The translations under genes and the position numbers were made by a program. 64,000 nt of DNA, from assembly GCF_004310425.1 (NCBI RefSeq), contig NZ_SIUB01000001.1, positions 248,001 to 312,000 of the forward strand, written 5' to 3'. Below, piece by piece: positions 46,832-56,246 of this stretch; position 1 is the first letter of the stretch, and the number at the start of each line of letters is the position of its first letter. Origin of the DNA: Hansschlegelia quercus (GTDB lineage Bacteria; Pseudomonadota; Alphaproteobacteria; Rhizobiales; Methylopilaceae). The notes under the pieces were generated by a model. The model did no database searches, was not told where the DNA came from, and worked only from the letters and a program-made list of their open reading frames with translations.

Positions 46832-47827
46832 TTGCAGTCCTCTCCTCGCCCAGCGCTCGATCTCGAAGACCTCGCCGCCCGCATCCGCCGCGGCGAGCGG
46901 GCGGCGCTCGCGCGCGCCATCACGCTCGCCGAATCCCGCCGCGCCGACCATCAGGCCGATGCTCGCGCGCTGGTTCAGGCGCTGCTGCCTGAGACCGGCA
47001 AGGCGATCCGCGTGGGCGTCACCGGGGTGCCAGGCGTGGGCAAGTCCACCACGATCGACGCGCTCGGCAGCCGGCTGACGACCGCAGGCCACAAGGTCGC
47101 GGTGCTCGCCGTCGATCCTTCCTCAACGCGCACTGGCGGCTCGATTCTCGGCGACAAGACGCGTATGGCGCGCCTTGCCCTTGATCGAGCCGCTTACGTT
47201 CGCCCCTCCCCCTCCGCCGGCACGCTCGGCGGCGTCGCCGCCAAGACGCGCGAAAGCATGCTGCTGCTGGAGGCCGCGGGCTTCGACGTGATCCTGGTGG
47301 AGACTGTCGGCATTGGACAGTCGGAGACCGCCGTCGCCGACATGACGGACGTCTTCCTCGTCCTCATGCTGCCCGGCGCGGGCGACGAGCTGCAGGGCAT
47401 AAAGAAGGGTGTCATCGAGGTCGCCGACATCATCGCCGTCAACAAGGCCGATGGCGACGGCGCGACCCGCGCGAAGGACGCCGCGGCAGATTACAGCGCA
47501 GCGCTCAGAATCCTGTCTGGGGCCGGCGGCGCATGGATTCCGGAGGTGCTCACCATCTCCGGCCGGGAAGACATGCGCCTTGACGTTCTCTGGGACCGGG
47601 TCGTCGCCTGCCGCGACGCCCGCGAGCGCGCTGGCGAACTGAAAACCCGCCGCGAGAAGCAGCAGGTCCGCTGGATGTGGACAATGGTGGAGGCGCGCTT
47701 TAGGGAGCGCCTCGCAGAAGACCCCCGGCTCGCCGCACGCGTGCCGGCGCTCGAGCGCGACGTCGCCAGCGGGGAACTCGCGCCGACTGTGGCGGCGGAC
47801 GAGATCGCAAAGGTGCTGGGGTTTTGA
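46832..47827 (+). CDS. meaB: Methylmalonyl-CoA mutase chaperone GTPase MeaB/ArgK
   Basis: This 331-residue G3E GTPase has Walker A in GVTGVPGVGKSTTIDALG, the switch segment LAVDPSSTRTGGSILGDKTR, ETVGIGQSETAVADMTD and the NKADGDG base-recognition motif. It loads and protects the B12 cofactor of the mutase. The best start is TTG 46832 (MQSSPRPALDLEDLAARI); no ATG lies in a suitable place. It is separated from mutAB by the oppositely oriented csbD gene, so it has its own promoter. Confidence 0.94.
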   Translation: MQSSPRPALDLEDLAARIRRGERAALARAITLAESRRADHQADARALVQALLPETGKAIRVGVTGVPGVGKSTTIDALGSRLTTAGHKVAVLAVDPSSTRTGGSILGDKTRMARLALDRAAYVRPSPSAGTLGGVAAKTRESMLLLEAAGFDVILVETVGIGQSETAVADMTDVFLVLMLPGAGDELQGIKKGVIEVADIIAVNKADGDGATRAKDAAADYSAALRILSGAGGAWIPEVLTISGREDMRLDVLWDRVVACRDARERAGELKTRREKQQVRWMWTMVEARFRERLAEDPRLAARVPALERDVASGELAPTVAADEIAKVLGF

Positions 47828-47926
47828 GGTCGTAGGGCCAGATATCCACCGGCGCGCGACGCATTCCCGAATTGGCGCTTCTCGCTTGTTGCCTTATCTC
47901 GCCCTCCAGCATGAGGAGAATTCTAC

Positions 47927-48988
47927 ATGGCGGACAAGGCCTTGATCGCAGGGGCGAGTGGCATCGTCGGAAGCTCGGCGGCTGCGCTGTTCGCCGAAGA
48001 GGGCTGGCAGGTCTACGGCCTCGCCCGAAAGCCTATTGAGGTCGAGGGCCTGATCCCGGTCGCGGCGGACCTTCAAGACCCCGCATCGCTCAAAGCGGCG
48101 CTCGAGGGCGTTGAGCCCACGCACGTCGTGTTCGCGAGTTGGATGCGCCAGTCGACCGAGCAGGAGATGATCCGTCTCAACAGCGCAATGGTTCGCAATC
48201 TTCTCGACGCGCTCCAGCCCGCGGGCTCGATCAGGCACGTCGCGCTTGTCACCGGGCTCAAGCATTATCTCGGGCCGTTCGAGGCCTACGGCAAAGGCAA
48301 GATGCCGCCGACGCCCTTCCGCGAGGAGCAGGGGCGGCTCGACGTCGCCAACTTCTATTACGCGCAGGAAGACGCGGTGTTCGAAGCCGCCGAGCGCGGC
48401 GGCTTCGCCTGGAGCGTGCACCGACCGCACACGATGATCGGACAGGCCGTCGGCAACGCCATGAACATGGGCACGACGCTCGCGGTCTACGCTTCGATCT
48501 GCAAGGAGACCGGACGCCTGTTCCGCTTCCCCGGCTCGCCCGAGCAGTGGCGCTTTCTCACCGACATGACGGATGCGCGGCTCCTCGCGCGGCAGATCCT
48601 CTGGGCGTCCACCGAGCCGGACGCGGCGAACGAGGCGTTCAACGTCGTCAACGGCGACGTTTTCCGCTGGAGCTGGATGTGGCCGCGCATCGCCGGCTGG
48701 TTCGGTATCGAGGCCGAAGCCTTCGACGGGACGGTGCGGCCGCTCGAAGAGCAGATGAAGGACGACGCGCCAGTTTGGAAGGAGATCGCCGAAAGGCGCG
48801 GCCTTGCAGAGCCAGATCTCGATCGGCTGATCTCCGCCTGGCATACGGACGCCGATCTTGGTCGTCCGATCGAGGTCGTCACCGACATGAGCAAGAGCCG
48901 GAAGCTCGGCTTCCTGGACTACCAGCCGACCGACGAGGCGTTCTTCGATCTTTTCGAGCGGCTTCGGACCGACCGGCTGATCCCCTAG
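47927..48988 (+). CDS. NAD(P)H-dependent SDR of the PRISE (progesterone 5-beta-reductase/iridoid synthase) type
   Basis: This 353-residue protein has the extended-SDR N-terminus [20 protein letters not shown], then [20 protein letters not shown] containing the PRISE catalytic lysine region, and [20 protein letters not shown] with the Tyr. [20 protein letters not shown] is the family's C-terminal signature. It reduces activated C=C bonds of enones; the native substrate is unknown. The start is ATG 47927. Its 3' end overlaps dxs by 4 bases. Confidence 0.88.
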   Translation: MADKALIAGASGIVGSSAAALFAEEGWQVYGLARKPIEVEGLIPVAADLQDPASLKAALEGVEPTHVVFASWMRQSTEQEMIRLNSAMVRNLLDALQPAGSIRHVALVTGLKHYLGPFEAYGKGKMPPTPFREEQGRLDVANFYYAQEDAVFEAAERGGFAWSVHRPHTMIGQAVGNAMNMGTTLAVYASICKETGRLFRFPGSPEQWRFLTDMTDARLLARQILWASTEPDAANEAFNVVNGDVFRWSWMWPRIAGWFGIEAEAFDGTVRPLEEQMKDDAPVWKEIAERRGLAEPDLDRLISAWHTDADLGRPIEVVTDMSKSRKLGFLDYQPTDEAFFDLFERLRTDRLIP

Positions 48989-50916
48989 GCCCTCAGCGCC
49001 GGCCTCACTTCCCGTCCCAAAGCCCCAAGCGCCGCCGCGGCGATCGATTTGGCGTCGAGACCCGCCTCGATGATCTGACGCTCGGGCTTGTCGTGGTCGA
49101 TGAAGCGGTCGGGTAAAGCGAGGGTGCGTATCTTCAACCCGCGGTCGAGCACGCCCTCCGTCGCCAGCAACTGGAGCACGGTCGCGCCGAAGCCGCCGGC
49201 GGGGGCGGCCTCCTCGATCGTGATCAGCACCTCGTGCTCGCGGGCGAGCCGCAGGATGAGATCGCGGTCGAGCGGCTTCATGAAGCGGGCGTCGGCGACC
49301 GTGGTCGAGACCCCCTTGAGCGCGAGCTCCTCCGCGGCGTCGGTCGCCGCCCGAAGGCGCGTGCCGAGCGAGAGCAGCGCGACGGTCGCGCCTTCACGGA
49401 CGACGCGGCCGCGTCCAATCTCCAGCACATGTCCACGAGCCGGCAGTTCAACGCCCACGCCCTCGCCGCGGGGATAACGGAACGCGCTCGGGCCTTCGTC
49501 GTAAGCGGCGGCGGTCGCTACCATGTGGACAAGCTCGGCCTCGTCGGCCGGCGCCATCACCACGAAATCGGGCAGACAGCCGAGATAAGCGAGGTCATAG
49601 AGCCCGGCATGGGTCGCACCGTCTGCGCCGACAAGGCCCGCCCGATCGAGCGCAAAACGGACGGGCAGTTTCTGGATCGCGACGTCGTGGACCACCTGGT
49701 CGTAGGCTCGTTGCAAGAAAGTCGAATACAGCGCGCAGAACGGCCGCATGCCTTCGGTGGCGAGCCCCGCCGCGAAGGTCACGGCGTGCTGCTCGGCAAT
49801 GCCGACGTCGAACGTCCGCTCAGGGTAAGCCTTGGCGAACAGGTCGAGCCCTGTGCCGCCGGGCATCGCGGCGGTGATCGCGACGATGCGATCGTCTGCT
49901 TCAGCCTCGCGGATCAGGCTCTCAGCGAAGACGCGCGTGTAGGTCGGCGCGTTGGCGCTAGATTTGGTCTGCGCGCCGGAGACCACGTCGAAGGCTGAGA
50001 CGCCATGATACTTGTCGGCCGAGGCCTCCGCCGGCGCGTAGCCCTTGCCCTTCTGCGTCACGACATGGACGAGGATCGGACCGAGCTCCGCGTCGCGCAC
50101 GTTCTTGAGCACGGGCAGCAGGTGATCGAGATTGTGGCCGTCGATCGGGCCCACGTAGAAGAAGCCGAGCTCCTCGAACAGCGTGCCGCCCATCGCCCAG
50201 CCGCGGGCGTATTCCTCAGCCCGCGCCGCGCCGCGCTCGACGAATTTCGGCAGCCGCTTCGCGAGTCCGCGGCCGATATCGCGCAACGAGAGGTAGGTGC
50301 GGCCGGAGACGAGGCGCGCGAGATAAGCCGACATCGCGCCCGTCGGCGGCGCGATCGACATGTCGTTGTCGTTGAGGATGACGATCAGCCGCGAGTTCAG
50401 CCCGCCGGCGTTGTTCATGGCCTCGTAGGCCATGCCGGCCGACATTGCGCCGTCGCCGATCACGCAGACCACGCGATTGTCGGCGCCCTTGAGGTCGCGC
50501 GCGACGGCCATGCCGAGGCCGGCCGAGATCGAGGTCGAGGAATGGCCGGCGCCGAACGGGTCGTATTCGCTCTCTGCCCGGTTGGTGAAGCCGGACAGGC
50601 CGCCGCCACGGCGCAGCGTGCGGATGCGATCGCGCCGACTGGTCAGGATCTTGTGCGGATAGCACTGGTGGCCGACGTCCCAGATCAGCCGGTCCTTTGG
50701 CGTATCGAAGACGTGGTGCAGCGCGACCGTCAGCTCCACCACGCCGAGGCCGGCGCCGAGATGGCCGCCGGTGACGGAAACCGCGTCGATGGTCTCGGAA
50801 CGCAGTTCGTCGGCGAGCTGAGGCAGCCTGTCTTCCGGCAGCGCGCGAAGATCGGCGGGAACGCGGACGGAGTCGAGCAATGGCGTGGAGGACGTGTCGG
50901 CCAAAGGGGCTCGCAT
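48985..50916 (-). CDS. dxs: 1-deoxy-D-xylulose-5-phosphate synthase
   Basis: This 643-residue thiamine-diphosphate enzyme has [20 protein letters not shown], the TPP motif [18 protein letters not shown] with ILNDNDMSI, the [12 protein letters not shown] segment and the transketolase C-terminal domain ([20 protein letters not shown]). It condenses pyruvate and glyceraldehyde 3-phosphate, the first step of the MEP isoprenoid pathway. ATG 50916 is the start. It converges with the PRISE gene. A GAGGGT-N6-ACCCTC hairpin lies upstream at 50937-50954. Confidence 0.97.
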   Translation of the reverse strand: MRAPLADTSSTPLLDSVRVPADLRALPEDRLPQLADELRSETIDAVSVTGGHLGAGLGVVELTVALHHVFDTPKDRLIWDVGHQCYPHKILTSRRDRIRTLRRGGGLSGFTNRAESEYDPFGAGHSSTSISAGLGMAVARDLKGADNRVVCVIGDGAMSAGMAYEAMNNAGGLNSRLIVILNDNDMSIAPPTGAMSAYLARLVSGRTYLSLRDIGRGLAKRLPKFVERGAARAEEYARGWAMGGTLFEELGFFYVGPIDGHNLDHLLPVLKNVRDAELGPILVHVVTQKGKGYAPAEASADKYHGVSAFDVVSGAQTKSSANAPTYTRVFAESLIREAEADDRIVAITAAMPGGTGLDLFAKAYPERTFDVGIAEQHAVTFAAGLATEGMRPFCALYSTFLQRAYDQVVHDVAIQKLPVRFALDRAGLVGADGATHAGLYDLAYLGCLPDFVVMAPADEAELVHMVATAAAYDEGPSAFRYPRGEGVGVELPARGHVLEIGRGRVVREGATVALLSLGTRLRAATDAAEELALKGVSTTVADARFMKPLDRDLILRLAREHEVLITIEEAAPAGGFGATVLQLLATEGVLDRGLKIRTLALPDRFIDHDKPERQIIEAGLDAKSIAAAALGALGREVRPALRA

Positions 50917-50979
50917 CGCACCAAGGTTGAAAGATCGAGGGTTACATCACCCTCATGTCGGGCGCAAACCGCACAGGCG

Positions 50980-52239
50980 CTAGGGCCATGGCGCCATAGT
51001 CTCACTGACTTCACGGCGGAATTGAGCCTTCGCCGTCCGAGCGCCGCAAAGCAACGAGAAGAAGTCGTAGGACGCGCGCTTGTCGTTCGCCATCACGAAC
51101 TGGAAGTGGATGCGGAAGGCGTTGAGAGAGCGGCTCATGGCGACGACCTTCGATCTTTCGAGCATATCGTTCAGCCGTATGCGGACGAAGCGCGGATTGC
51201 GACCGCCCTTCTCGAACCCCAATTCCTCCGTCGGCGAGCGCCGGGAGAAGTTGAGCGCGTCGAAATGCCCGACGACCTCGGCCCAAAACAGCCGCTTCTC
51301 GTGCGCGAGGCGAGCGATCCTGTCCCGTAGCCAACCGGCCCCTGGGTGCATCGCCACCAACAATTCGGCGACGCCGACAGTGAGCAGCGCGACCTGCGAC
51401 TTCCGAGTCCCGAGACCTTCATCCACCTGGAAAGCGCGAGCGACGGCGTCGATCGCCAGGAAGCTGCCGGAGGAGTGGCCGACGACCAGGATCTCATCGT
51501 TTGATTCCGCCCGGTCGATCTCCGAGATGCGCGCCGCGAAAGCGTCGAGACGGCGTTCGAAAGCGGGATCTGAGCGGAGCCGGTAGCGGCGCTGGGCGCT
51601 CCAATCGTCGAGCAGATGGATCGCGAAGAGGCCAGAGCCTTGGAGCGCCTTGAGCGCCGCCACGAACACCCCTGCCCCCACGAGGGCGCCCAGAGCCAAG
51701 CCAGACACGCTCGGCGCAAACGCGACGATCACGGCGGCTGCAGCGGCGCCTGCAAGGACGCAGCCGAAGATCCAGAGGAAGGGATAGAGATAGGCGAAGC
51801 CGAACCAGGGAGCCGCGCGCCAGACCCGAGCCAGCAGGCCGGAGGAGATCGCGTCGCCGAGCGTCGCCGCGCCCTCTACCAGCTTGTGGCGCAGCGAGGT
51901 TCGGAAATCCGCGCGGACGAAATCCTCCCAGGCCAGGGTCTCAAAGGTGGTGACGGCGGTCGCCTCGCGCATCCGGGTCGTCAACGTCCACGTCGTGGGC
52001 GGGCCATCGGGAAGCGCTGGACGGATCGGAGAGACATCGACCTCGACGCCCCATACGCGGGCGAAGCGCGCGGCTTCGCGCGAGACGAGCGCATGATGGC
52101 GCTCGGGTCCCTCCGGCGCATAGCCCGGGATATAGAGGACATGGCGGGCGAGCCGGGCAAAGCCCTCTGCGCTCGGCGCCGCTTCGGCGAGATACTCTGT
52201 CACGCGGCGGCTTCTAGCACGACACAGCGAGACCGACAT
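50980..52239 (-). CDS. Membrane alpha/beta-hydrolase-like protein
   Basis: This 419-residue protein has a nucleophile elbow VVGHSSGSFLAIDAVA near residue 255 and HVLYIPGYAPEG near the N-terminus, typical of serine hydrolases. Two hydrophobic helices (AYLYPFLWIFGCVLAGAAAA and SGLALGALVGAGVFVAALKA) lie around residues 150-200, so it is membrane-anchored. I do not know a named family. ATG 52239 and GTG 52203 are alternative starts. It lies upstream of dxs on the same strand, 63 bases apart, and diverges from the extensin gene. Confidence 0.72.
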   Translation of the reverse strand: MSVSLCRARSRRVTEYLAEAAPSAEGFARLARHVLYIPGYAPEGPERHHALVSREAARFARVWGVEVDVSPIRPALPDGPPTTWTLTTRMREATAVTTFETLAWEDFVRADFRTSLRHKLVEGAATLGDAISSGLLARVWRAAPWFGFAYLYPFLWIFGCVLAGAAAAAVIVAFAPSVSGLALGALVGAGVFVAALKALQGSGLFAIHLLDDWSAQRRYRLRSDPAFERRLDAFAARISEIDRAESNDEILVVGHSSGSFLAIDAVARAFQVDEGLGTRKSQVALLTVGVAELLVAMHPGAGWLRDRIARLAHEKRLFWAEVVGHFDALNFSRRSPTEELGFEKGGRNPRFVRIRLNDMLERSKVVAMSRSLNAFRIHFQFVMANDKRASYDFFSLLCGARTAKAQFRREVSETMAPWP

Positions 52240-52287
52240 GCCTTGGACGACTGGCCGCAGCGCGTCGCGGGCTTATCTAGCAAGCGG

Positions 52288-53583
52288 ATGATAGGAATCC
52301 GGGGACGACGTCTTGCATTGCTCGCCCTCGGCGTCGTCGCGTTCACGGCGGCGAACGCGGGAGGTTCCCGCATAGCGTTCGCCGCCGGCGCTTCCCCATC
52401 GATCAGGCTCGTGCAGTTCCGCTTCCCCTGGGAGGCTCAACGCCGTCCGGCGAAGCGGGCGAAGCGTCCCGCCAAACCGAAGTCGAAGCCGGCGGCTCCT
52501 GCGCGTGAGCGCAGCCCCGCCACAAAGCCCGCGCAGCCTCCGACCGCAGCGGCGGCCGCGCCAGCTGCGCCCACGCTGCTCGCCCCTCCAGGTCTTCTGG
52601 TCTTCTCCGGGCCGAAGGGTGCGGAAGCGGATTGGCGCGCGCTCGCAGCTCAAATTCCGCCGCCCGAGGCCGCGCCTCCGCTTCCGCCAGAAGGCCCTGC
52701 GCCTGCGCCGATGTGGGTCGTCGCGCTGATGCCTCCCGCGACGCAGCCGGTGGAGCAGACGGACGAGACTGAACTCGAGCGGGACCACGTCCCCCTGCCG
52801 CCCCGCCGGCCGGGCTCCGAGACCGCGACGTCGCAGGAGGCGGAGACGCCGGCCGCGCCGCTGCCGCCGGAGAAGCCCGGCGACATGAAGAGCGCGGCGC
52901 TCATCCCGAAGGCGCCGCTGCCGGCCGGGCCCGCCGAGCCCGGGCCGCCCGACCTGCCGCTGCCTGAGACCGCGCGGGAGGACGATCCAGACTGCCAGGC
53001 GTTGGACAAGTCCGACGTCGTGATCTCGAAGCCCCTGCCGTCGATCGAGGGGCCGGGCGTTTGCGGCGCCGGTCCCTTGGTCGAGTTGTCCGGCGTGAAG
53101 ACGAAAAACGGCGAGACGATCGATCTCAAGCCCGCTGCGACCCTGCGCTGCGAGATGGCGCGCGTGGTGGCGGCCTGGCTTCGCGACGACCTCGCGCCTG
53201 CGGCCTCCGCCGCCGGCGTCACGCTGGCGCGGCTCAACGCGGCCGGTTCCTATTCATGCCGCGGCCGCAACAACGTTTCCGGCGGCAAGATGAGCGAGCA
53301 CGGCAGAGCGAACGCGCTCGACGTCGCCGGCTTCACGATGGCGGACGGCAAATCGTACGCGGTTTACGCCAAGGACATGCCGGAGACCTTCGCTTCCGTC
53401 CTGCGCGGCTCGGCCTGCGGGCGGTTCAACACAGTTTTGGGAGAAGGCTCGGACGCCGCCCACGCGACCCACCTCCATGTCGACCTCCAGCCGCGCAAGA
53501 GCCGTCACAACAAGCTCTGCCAATGGGATGGTGACGAGGAGCCGGAGCCGGCGAAAGAAGAGAAATCTGAGGACGCGAAGTAG
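52288..53583 (+). CDS. Extensin-family protein with LAS-type zinc peptidase motif
   Basis: This 431-residue protein has an export segment (RRLALLALGVVAFTAANAGG), a long Pro/Ala-rich linker (about residues 45-220), and an extensin-like C-terminal domain. That domain has CRGRNNVSGGKMSEHGRANA followed by LDVAGF, giving S-x-H-x6-D, and later HATHLHVDLQPRKSRHNKLC with HxH. These are the zinc-ligand patterns of LAS/M15-type D,D-peptidases, so a peptidoglycan-cleaving role is inferred. ATG 52288 was chosen because the export segment follows; frames further upstream are not supported. Confidence 0.85.
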   Translation: MIGIRGRRLALLALGVVAFTAANAGGSRIAFAAGASPSIRLVQFRFPWEAQRRPAKRAKRPAKPKSKPAAPARERSPATKPAQPPTAAAAAPAAPTLLAPPGLLVFSGPKGAEADWRALAAQIPPPEAAPPLPPEGPAPAPMWVVALMPPATQPVEQTDETELERDHVPLPPRRPGSETATSQEAETPAAPLPPEKPGDMKSAALIPKAPLPAGPAEPGPPDLPLPETAREDDPDCQALDKSDVVISKPLPSIEGPGVCGAGPLVELSGVKTKNGETIDLKPAATLRCEMARVVAAWLRDDLAPAASAAGVTLARLNAAGSYSCRGRNNVSGGKMSEHGRANALDVAGFTMADGKSYAVYAKDMPETFASVLRGSACGRFNTVLGEGSDAAHATHLHVDLQPRKSRHNKLCQWDGDEEPEPAKEEKSEDAK

Positions 53584-53587
53584 GCTT

Positions 53588-53914
53588 TCAGCGAGTTGGC
53601 GCGACGCTCGCCTGAGCTTCGCCGCCGAAAGCGAGACTGCCGACGCCGGACGCGCCGTCGCGCTCATAAGCGGCGCGCACGAGGTTCACCACGTGACGCC
53701 AGCGAGGAACGCGTTCGCAAGCCATGCCGTGCGCGGCGCCGAGCGTCCGCTCCGCGCGGTCGATGATCTGCGCGCACTCCTCTTCCGAGGAGACCGCTAT
53801 GCGCCGGTATTCCGGCCAGTCCGCGGAATAGCCGCCGGCATTGAGATAGACGACAGGGGTCAGCGCCGCGAAAGCCACCGCGGCGAGCGTTACGCCGGAC
53901 AGGGCGAGCCGCAT
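53588..53914 (-). CDS. Small secreted hypothetical protein
   Basis: This 108-residue protein has a signal-like segment (MRLALSGVTLAAVAFAALTP) and a mixed C-terminal part with two cysteines (SSEEECAQIID and AHGMACERVP), which could form a disulfide in the periplasm. No family is recognised. It converges with the extensin gene (5-base gap) and diverges from the aminotransferase gene across 170 bases, where I see no clear promoter. Confidence 0.6.
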   Translation of the reverse strand: MRLALSGVTLAAVAFAALTPVVYLNAGGYSADWPEYRRIAVSSEEECAQIIDRAERTLGAAHGMACERVPRWRHVVNLVRAAYERDGASGVGSLAFGGEAQASVAPTR

Positions 53915-54084
53915 ACTGGTTGATCCACGAGGGAGTTCGACCGCGCCATTACGAGAGCGCGAGCTTAACGTTCCACCAAAGTCGGACGGCGTCCAAAGGA
54001 ATCTTTCGCTTCCCGCGCCGGGCGGCGGCCGGTCCGCTTACATCGCGGCGCGCTTGCGCTTAAAACCTTCGTCGAACAGATCGA

Positions 54085-55482
54085 ATGGGAGCGGACGGCA
54101 TGGTCAGCAATCTTCAGGCGCGCGACGCCGCGACGGTCCTGCACCCTTATTCCAACCTTGCGACCCTGCCCTCGCAGGGCTCGCTGATCCTCGAGCGCGG
54201 CGAGGGCGTGTTCGTCTACGACGTCGACGGCAAGCCCTACATCGAGGGAATGGCGGGCCTGTGGTGCAACGGGCTCGGCCATGGTCGCGAGGAGCTGGTC
54301 GAGGCCGCTGCCGAGCAGATGCGTAGGCTGCCCTTCGCTCATCTCTTTACGGGCAAGAGCCACGATCCAGCGATCGCGCTTGCGGAGAAGCTGAAGGAGC
54401 TCGCGCCGATGAAGGCCGCAAAGGTCTTCTTCTGCAACTCGGGCTCGGAGGCGAACGACACCCAGGTCAAGCTCGTCTGGTACGTCAACAATGCGCTCGG
54501 CCGGCCGCAGAAGAAGAAGATCATCAGCCGTATCAAGGCCTATCACGGCGTCACGGTCGCAAGCGCGAGCCTCACCGGCCTGCCGAACAACCACATCGAT
54601 TTCGATCTGCCGCTTCCTCAGGTCCGCCACGCCGGCTGCCCTCACCATTATCGATTCGCGGCGCCCGGCGAGACCGAGGAGGATTTTGCGACCAGGCTTG
54701 CGGCCGAACTCGACGCGCTGATCGAGGCGGAGGGGCCGGAGACCGTTGCGGCTTTCATCGCCGAACCGATCATGGGCGCCGGCGGCGTGATCGTGCCGCC
54801 CGCGACCTACTTCGAGAAGATCCAGCCGGTGCTGGAGAAGCACGACGTGATGCTGATCGCCGACGAGGTGATCTGCGGCTTCGGCCGGCTTGGCGAATGG
54901 TTCGGTTCGACCGCACTCGGCATGAAGCCCGACACGGTCTCGGTCGCGAAGCAGCTCTCTTCGTCCTATCTGCCGATCGCGGGCGTCATCATCCCGGACT
55001 GGATCGACGAAGCGCTGACCTCGCAGAGCGCCAAGATCGGGACCTTCGGTCACGGCTACACCTATTCCGGCCATCCGGTCGCTGCCGCCGTCGCGCTGAA
55101 GACGCTCGAGATCTACGAGCGCGAGGACATTCTTGGCCATGTCCGCAGGATTACCCCGCATTTTCAGGCGAGGCTGAAGGCGCTCGGGGAGCATCCGCTG
55201 ATCGGCGAAGCCCGCGGCATGGGACTTATAGGCGCGGTCGAGATCGTCGCCGACAAAGCCTCCAAGCGGCTGTTCGACCCCAAGACGGGAATGGGAACAA
55301 AGATTGTCGGCCTCGCGCAGGAGGAGGGCCTGATCGTGCGAGCAATTGGCGACGGCATTGCGGTCTGCCCGCCGATGGTCATCACCGAGGCCGAGATCGA
55401 CGCGCTGTTCGACCGACTTGGCCGCGCTCTCGACCGCGCCGAGGAATGGGCGACCGGCGCCGGCGCGCGAGCCGCCGCCTAG
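54085..55482 (+). CDS. Class III (omega) aminotransferase
   Basis: This 465-residue PLP enzyme has the fold-type I class III features: KVFFCNSGSEANDTQVKLVW binding PLP phosphate, RIKAYHGVTVASASLTGLPN, LIADEVICGFGRLGEWFGS and the Schiff-base lysine in SVAKQLSSSYLPIAG. FGHGYTYSGHPVAAAVALKT is the other subunit's cofactor contact. It transfers amino groups from omega-amino donors such as putrescine, beta-alanine or GABA; which one is unclear. The start is ATG 54085 (or 54100). Confidence 0.93.
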   Translation: MGADGMVSNLQARDAATVLHPYSNLATLPSQGSLILERGEGVFVYDVDGKPYIEGMAGLWCNGLGHGREELVEAAAEQMRRLPFAHLFTGKSHDPAIALAEKLKELAPMKAAKVFFCNSGSEANDTQVKLVWYVNNALGRPQKKKIISRIKAYHGVTVASASLTGLPNNHIDFDLPLPQVRHAGCPHHYRFAAPGETEEDFATRLAAELDALIEAEGPETVAAFIAEPIMGAGGVIVPPATYFEKIQPVLEKHDVMLIADEVICGFGRLGEWFGSTALGMKPDTVSVAKQLSSSYLPIAGVIIPDWIDEALTSQSAKIGTFGHGYTYSGHPVAAAVALKTLEIYEREDILGHVRRITPHFQARLKALGEHPLIGEARGMGLIGAVEIVADKASKRLFDPKTGMGTKIVGLAQEEGLIVRAIGDGIAVCPPMVITEAEIDALFDRLGRALDRAEEWATGAGARAAA

Positions 55483-55519
55483 GACCACTGGGCCGGCTTG
55501 GCGAAGGCGACGGACGGGT

Positions 55520-55951
55520 TTACCCGTCCGCGAGCCGCTTCCGCATCCAGAACTGGCTATTGTCTCCCGGGAAACCTTCGAGCTTCCCGAACACCTCATA
55601 CCCCTGTCGCCGATAGAAATCCGGGGCTTGGAAGCTGAAGGTGTTGAGGTACGCGTTCCTGCATCCTCTGTCCGCGGCCGCGCGTTCAGCTGTGCGCAGC
55701 AGCGTCGATCCCAGGCCGGCGCCGCGAGCGGCGTCGTCGACCCAGAGGCAGACGACGAAGAACCAGGTCCACAGCACGACGCCCTGCAAACCGCCGATCA
55801 CCGCGCCTTCGGCGTCGCGCGCGACGATCCAGACCGGCGGCGACGACGGATCAGGACCCACCTGCGCTACGTTATAACGACTGAGCCCATCGGACACCGC
55901 GTCCTGCGTCGCCTGATCAGGCGCATCCTCGATTTCGATCCGAACGCTCAT
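55520..55951 (-). CDS. GNAT-family N-acetyltransferase
   Basis: This 143-residue protein has the acetyl-CoA loop ARGAGLGSTLLRTAERAA and the C-terminal GNAT strand pair (RNAYLNTFSFQAPDFYRRQG, YEVFGKLEGFPGDN). The amino acceptor is unknown. ATG 55951 follows GAGGCGAC and starts MSVRIEIEDAP; a longer upstream frame was rejected as it lacks a ribosome site and homologous sequence. Confidence 0.87.
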   Translation of the reverse strand: MSVRIEIEDAPDQATQDAVSDGLSRYNVAQVGPDPSSPPVWIVARDAEGAVIGGLQGVVLWTWFFVVCLWVDDAARGAGLGSTLLRTAERAAADRGCRNAYLNTFSFQAPDFYRRQGYEVFGKLEGFPGDNSQFWMRKRLADG

Positions 55952-56090
55952 GTCGCCTCGATCCGCCTGACCGTGAGCCAGGCGACCTTCTTTAAGAGCT
56001 CCCACCCTCATCGTCGATCTCGCCACTTCGCCTCGACTCGTGGTTTGATCCCTTGCGAGCGGCGACGCCGCGGCGGGGCTTTGATTAGGC

Positions 56091-56246
56091 ATGGACGCGA
56101 GGACGATGGGCGCGAACGTCGCGAGCGCGCCAGGGGTTCGTCCGCGATTTCACGGCTCGGCGCGGGCGCTGGCGGCCGTCATGCTTAAGGGCGGCCTGCT
56201 GACCTTCATGACGCTCGGCCTCTCCATCCGCGAGGCGCGGGCATGA
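56091..56246 (+). CDS. 51-residue hydrophobic small protein coupled to the DUF1499 gene
   Basis: The frame encodes MDARTMGANVASAPGVRPRF and then HGSARALAAVMLKGGLLTFM, ending LSIREARA. One amphipathic or short hydrophobic helix (LAAVMLKGGLLTFMTLGLSI) is present. Its stop overlaps the ATG of the DUF1499 gene (ATGA), the usual sign of coupled translation, but no strong ribosome site is seen before 56091. It is probably real yet unrecognised; chance opening cannot be excluded at this length. Confidence 0.4.
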   Translation: MDARTMGANVASAPGVRPRFHGSARALAAVMLKGGLLTFMTLGLSIREARA

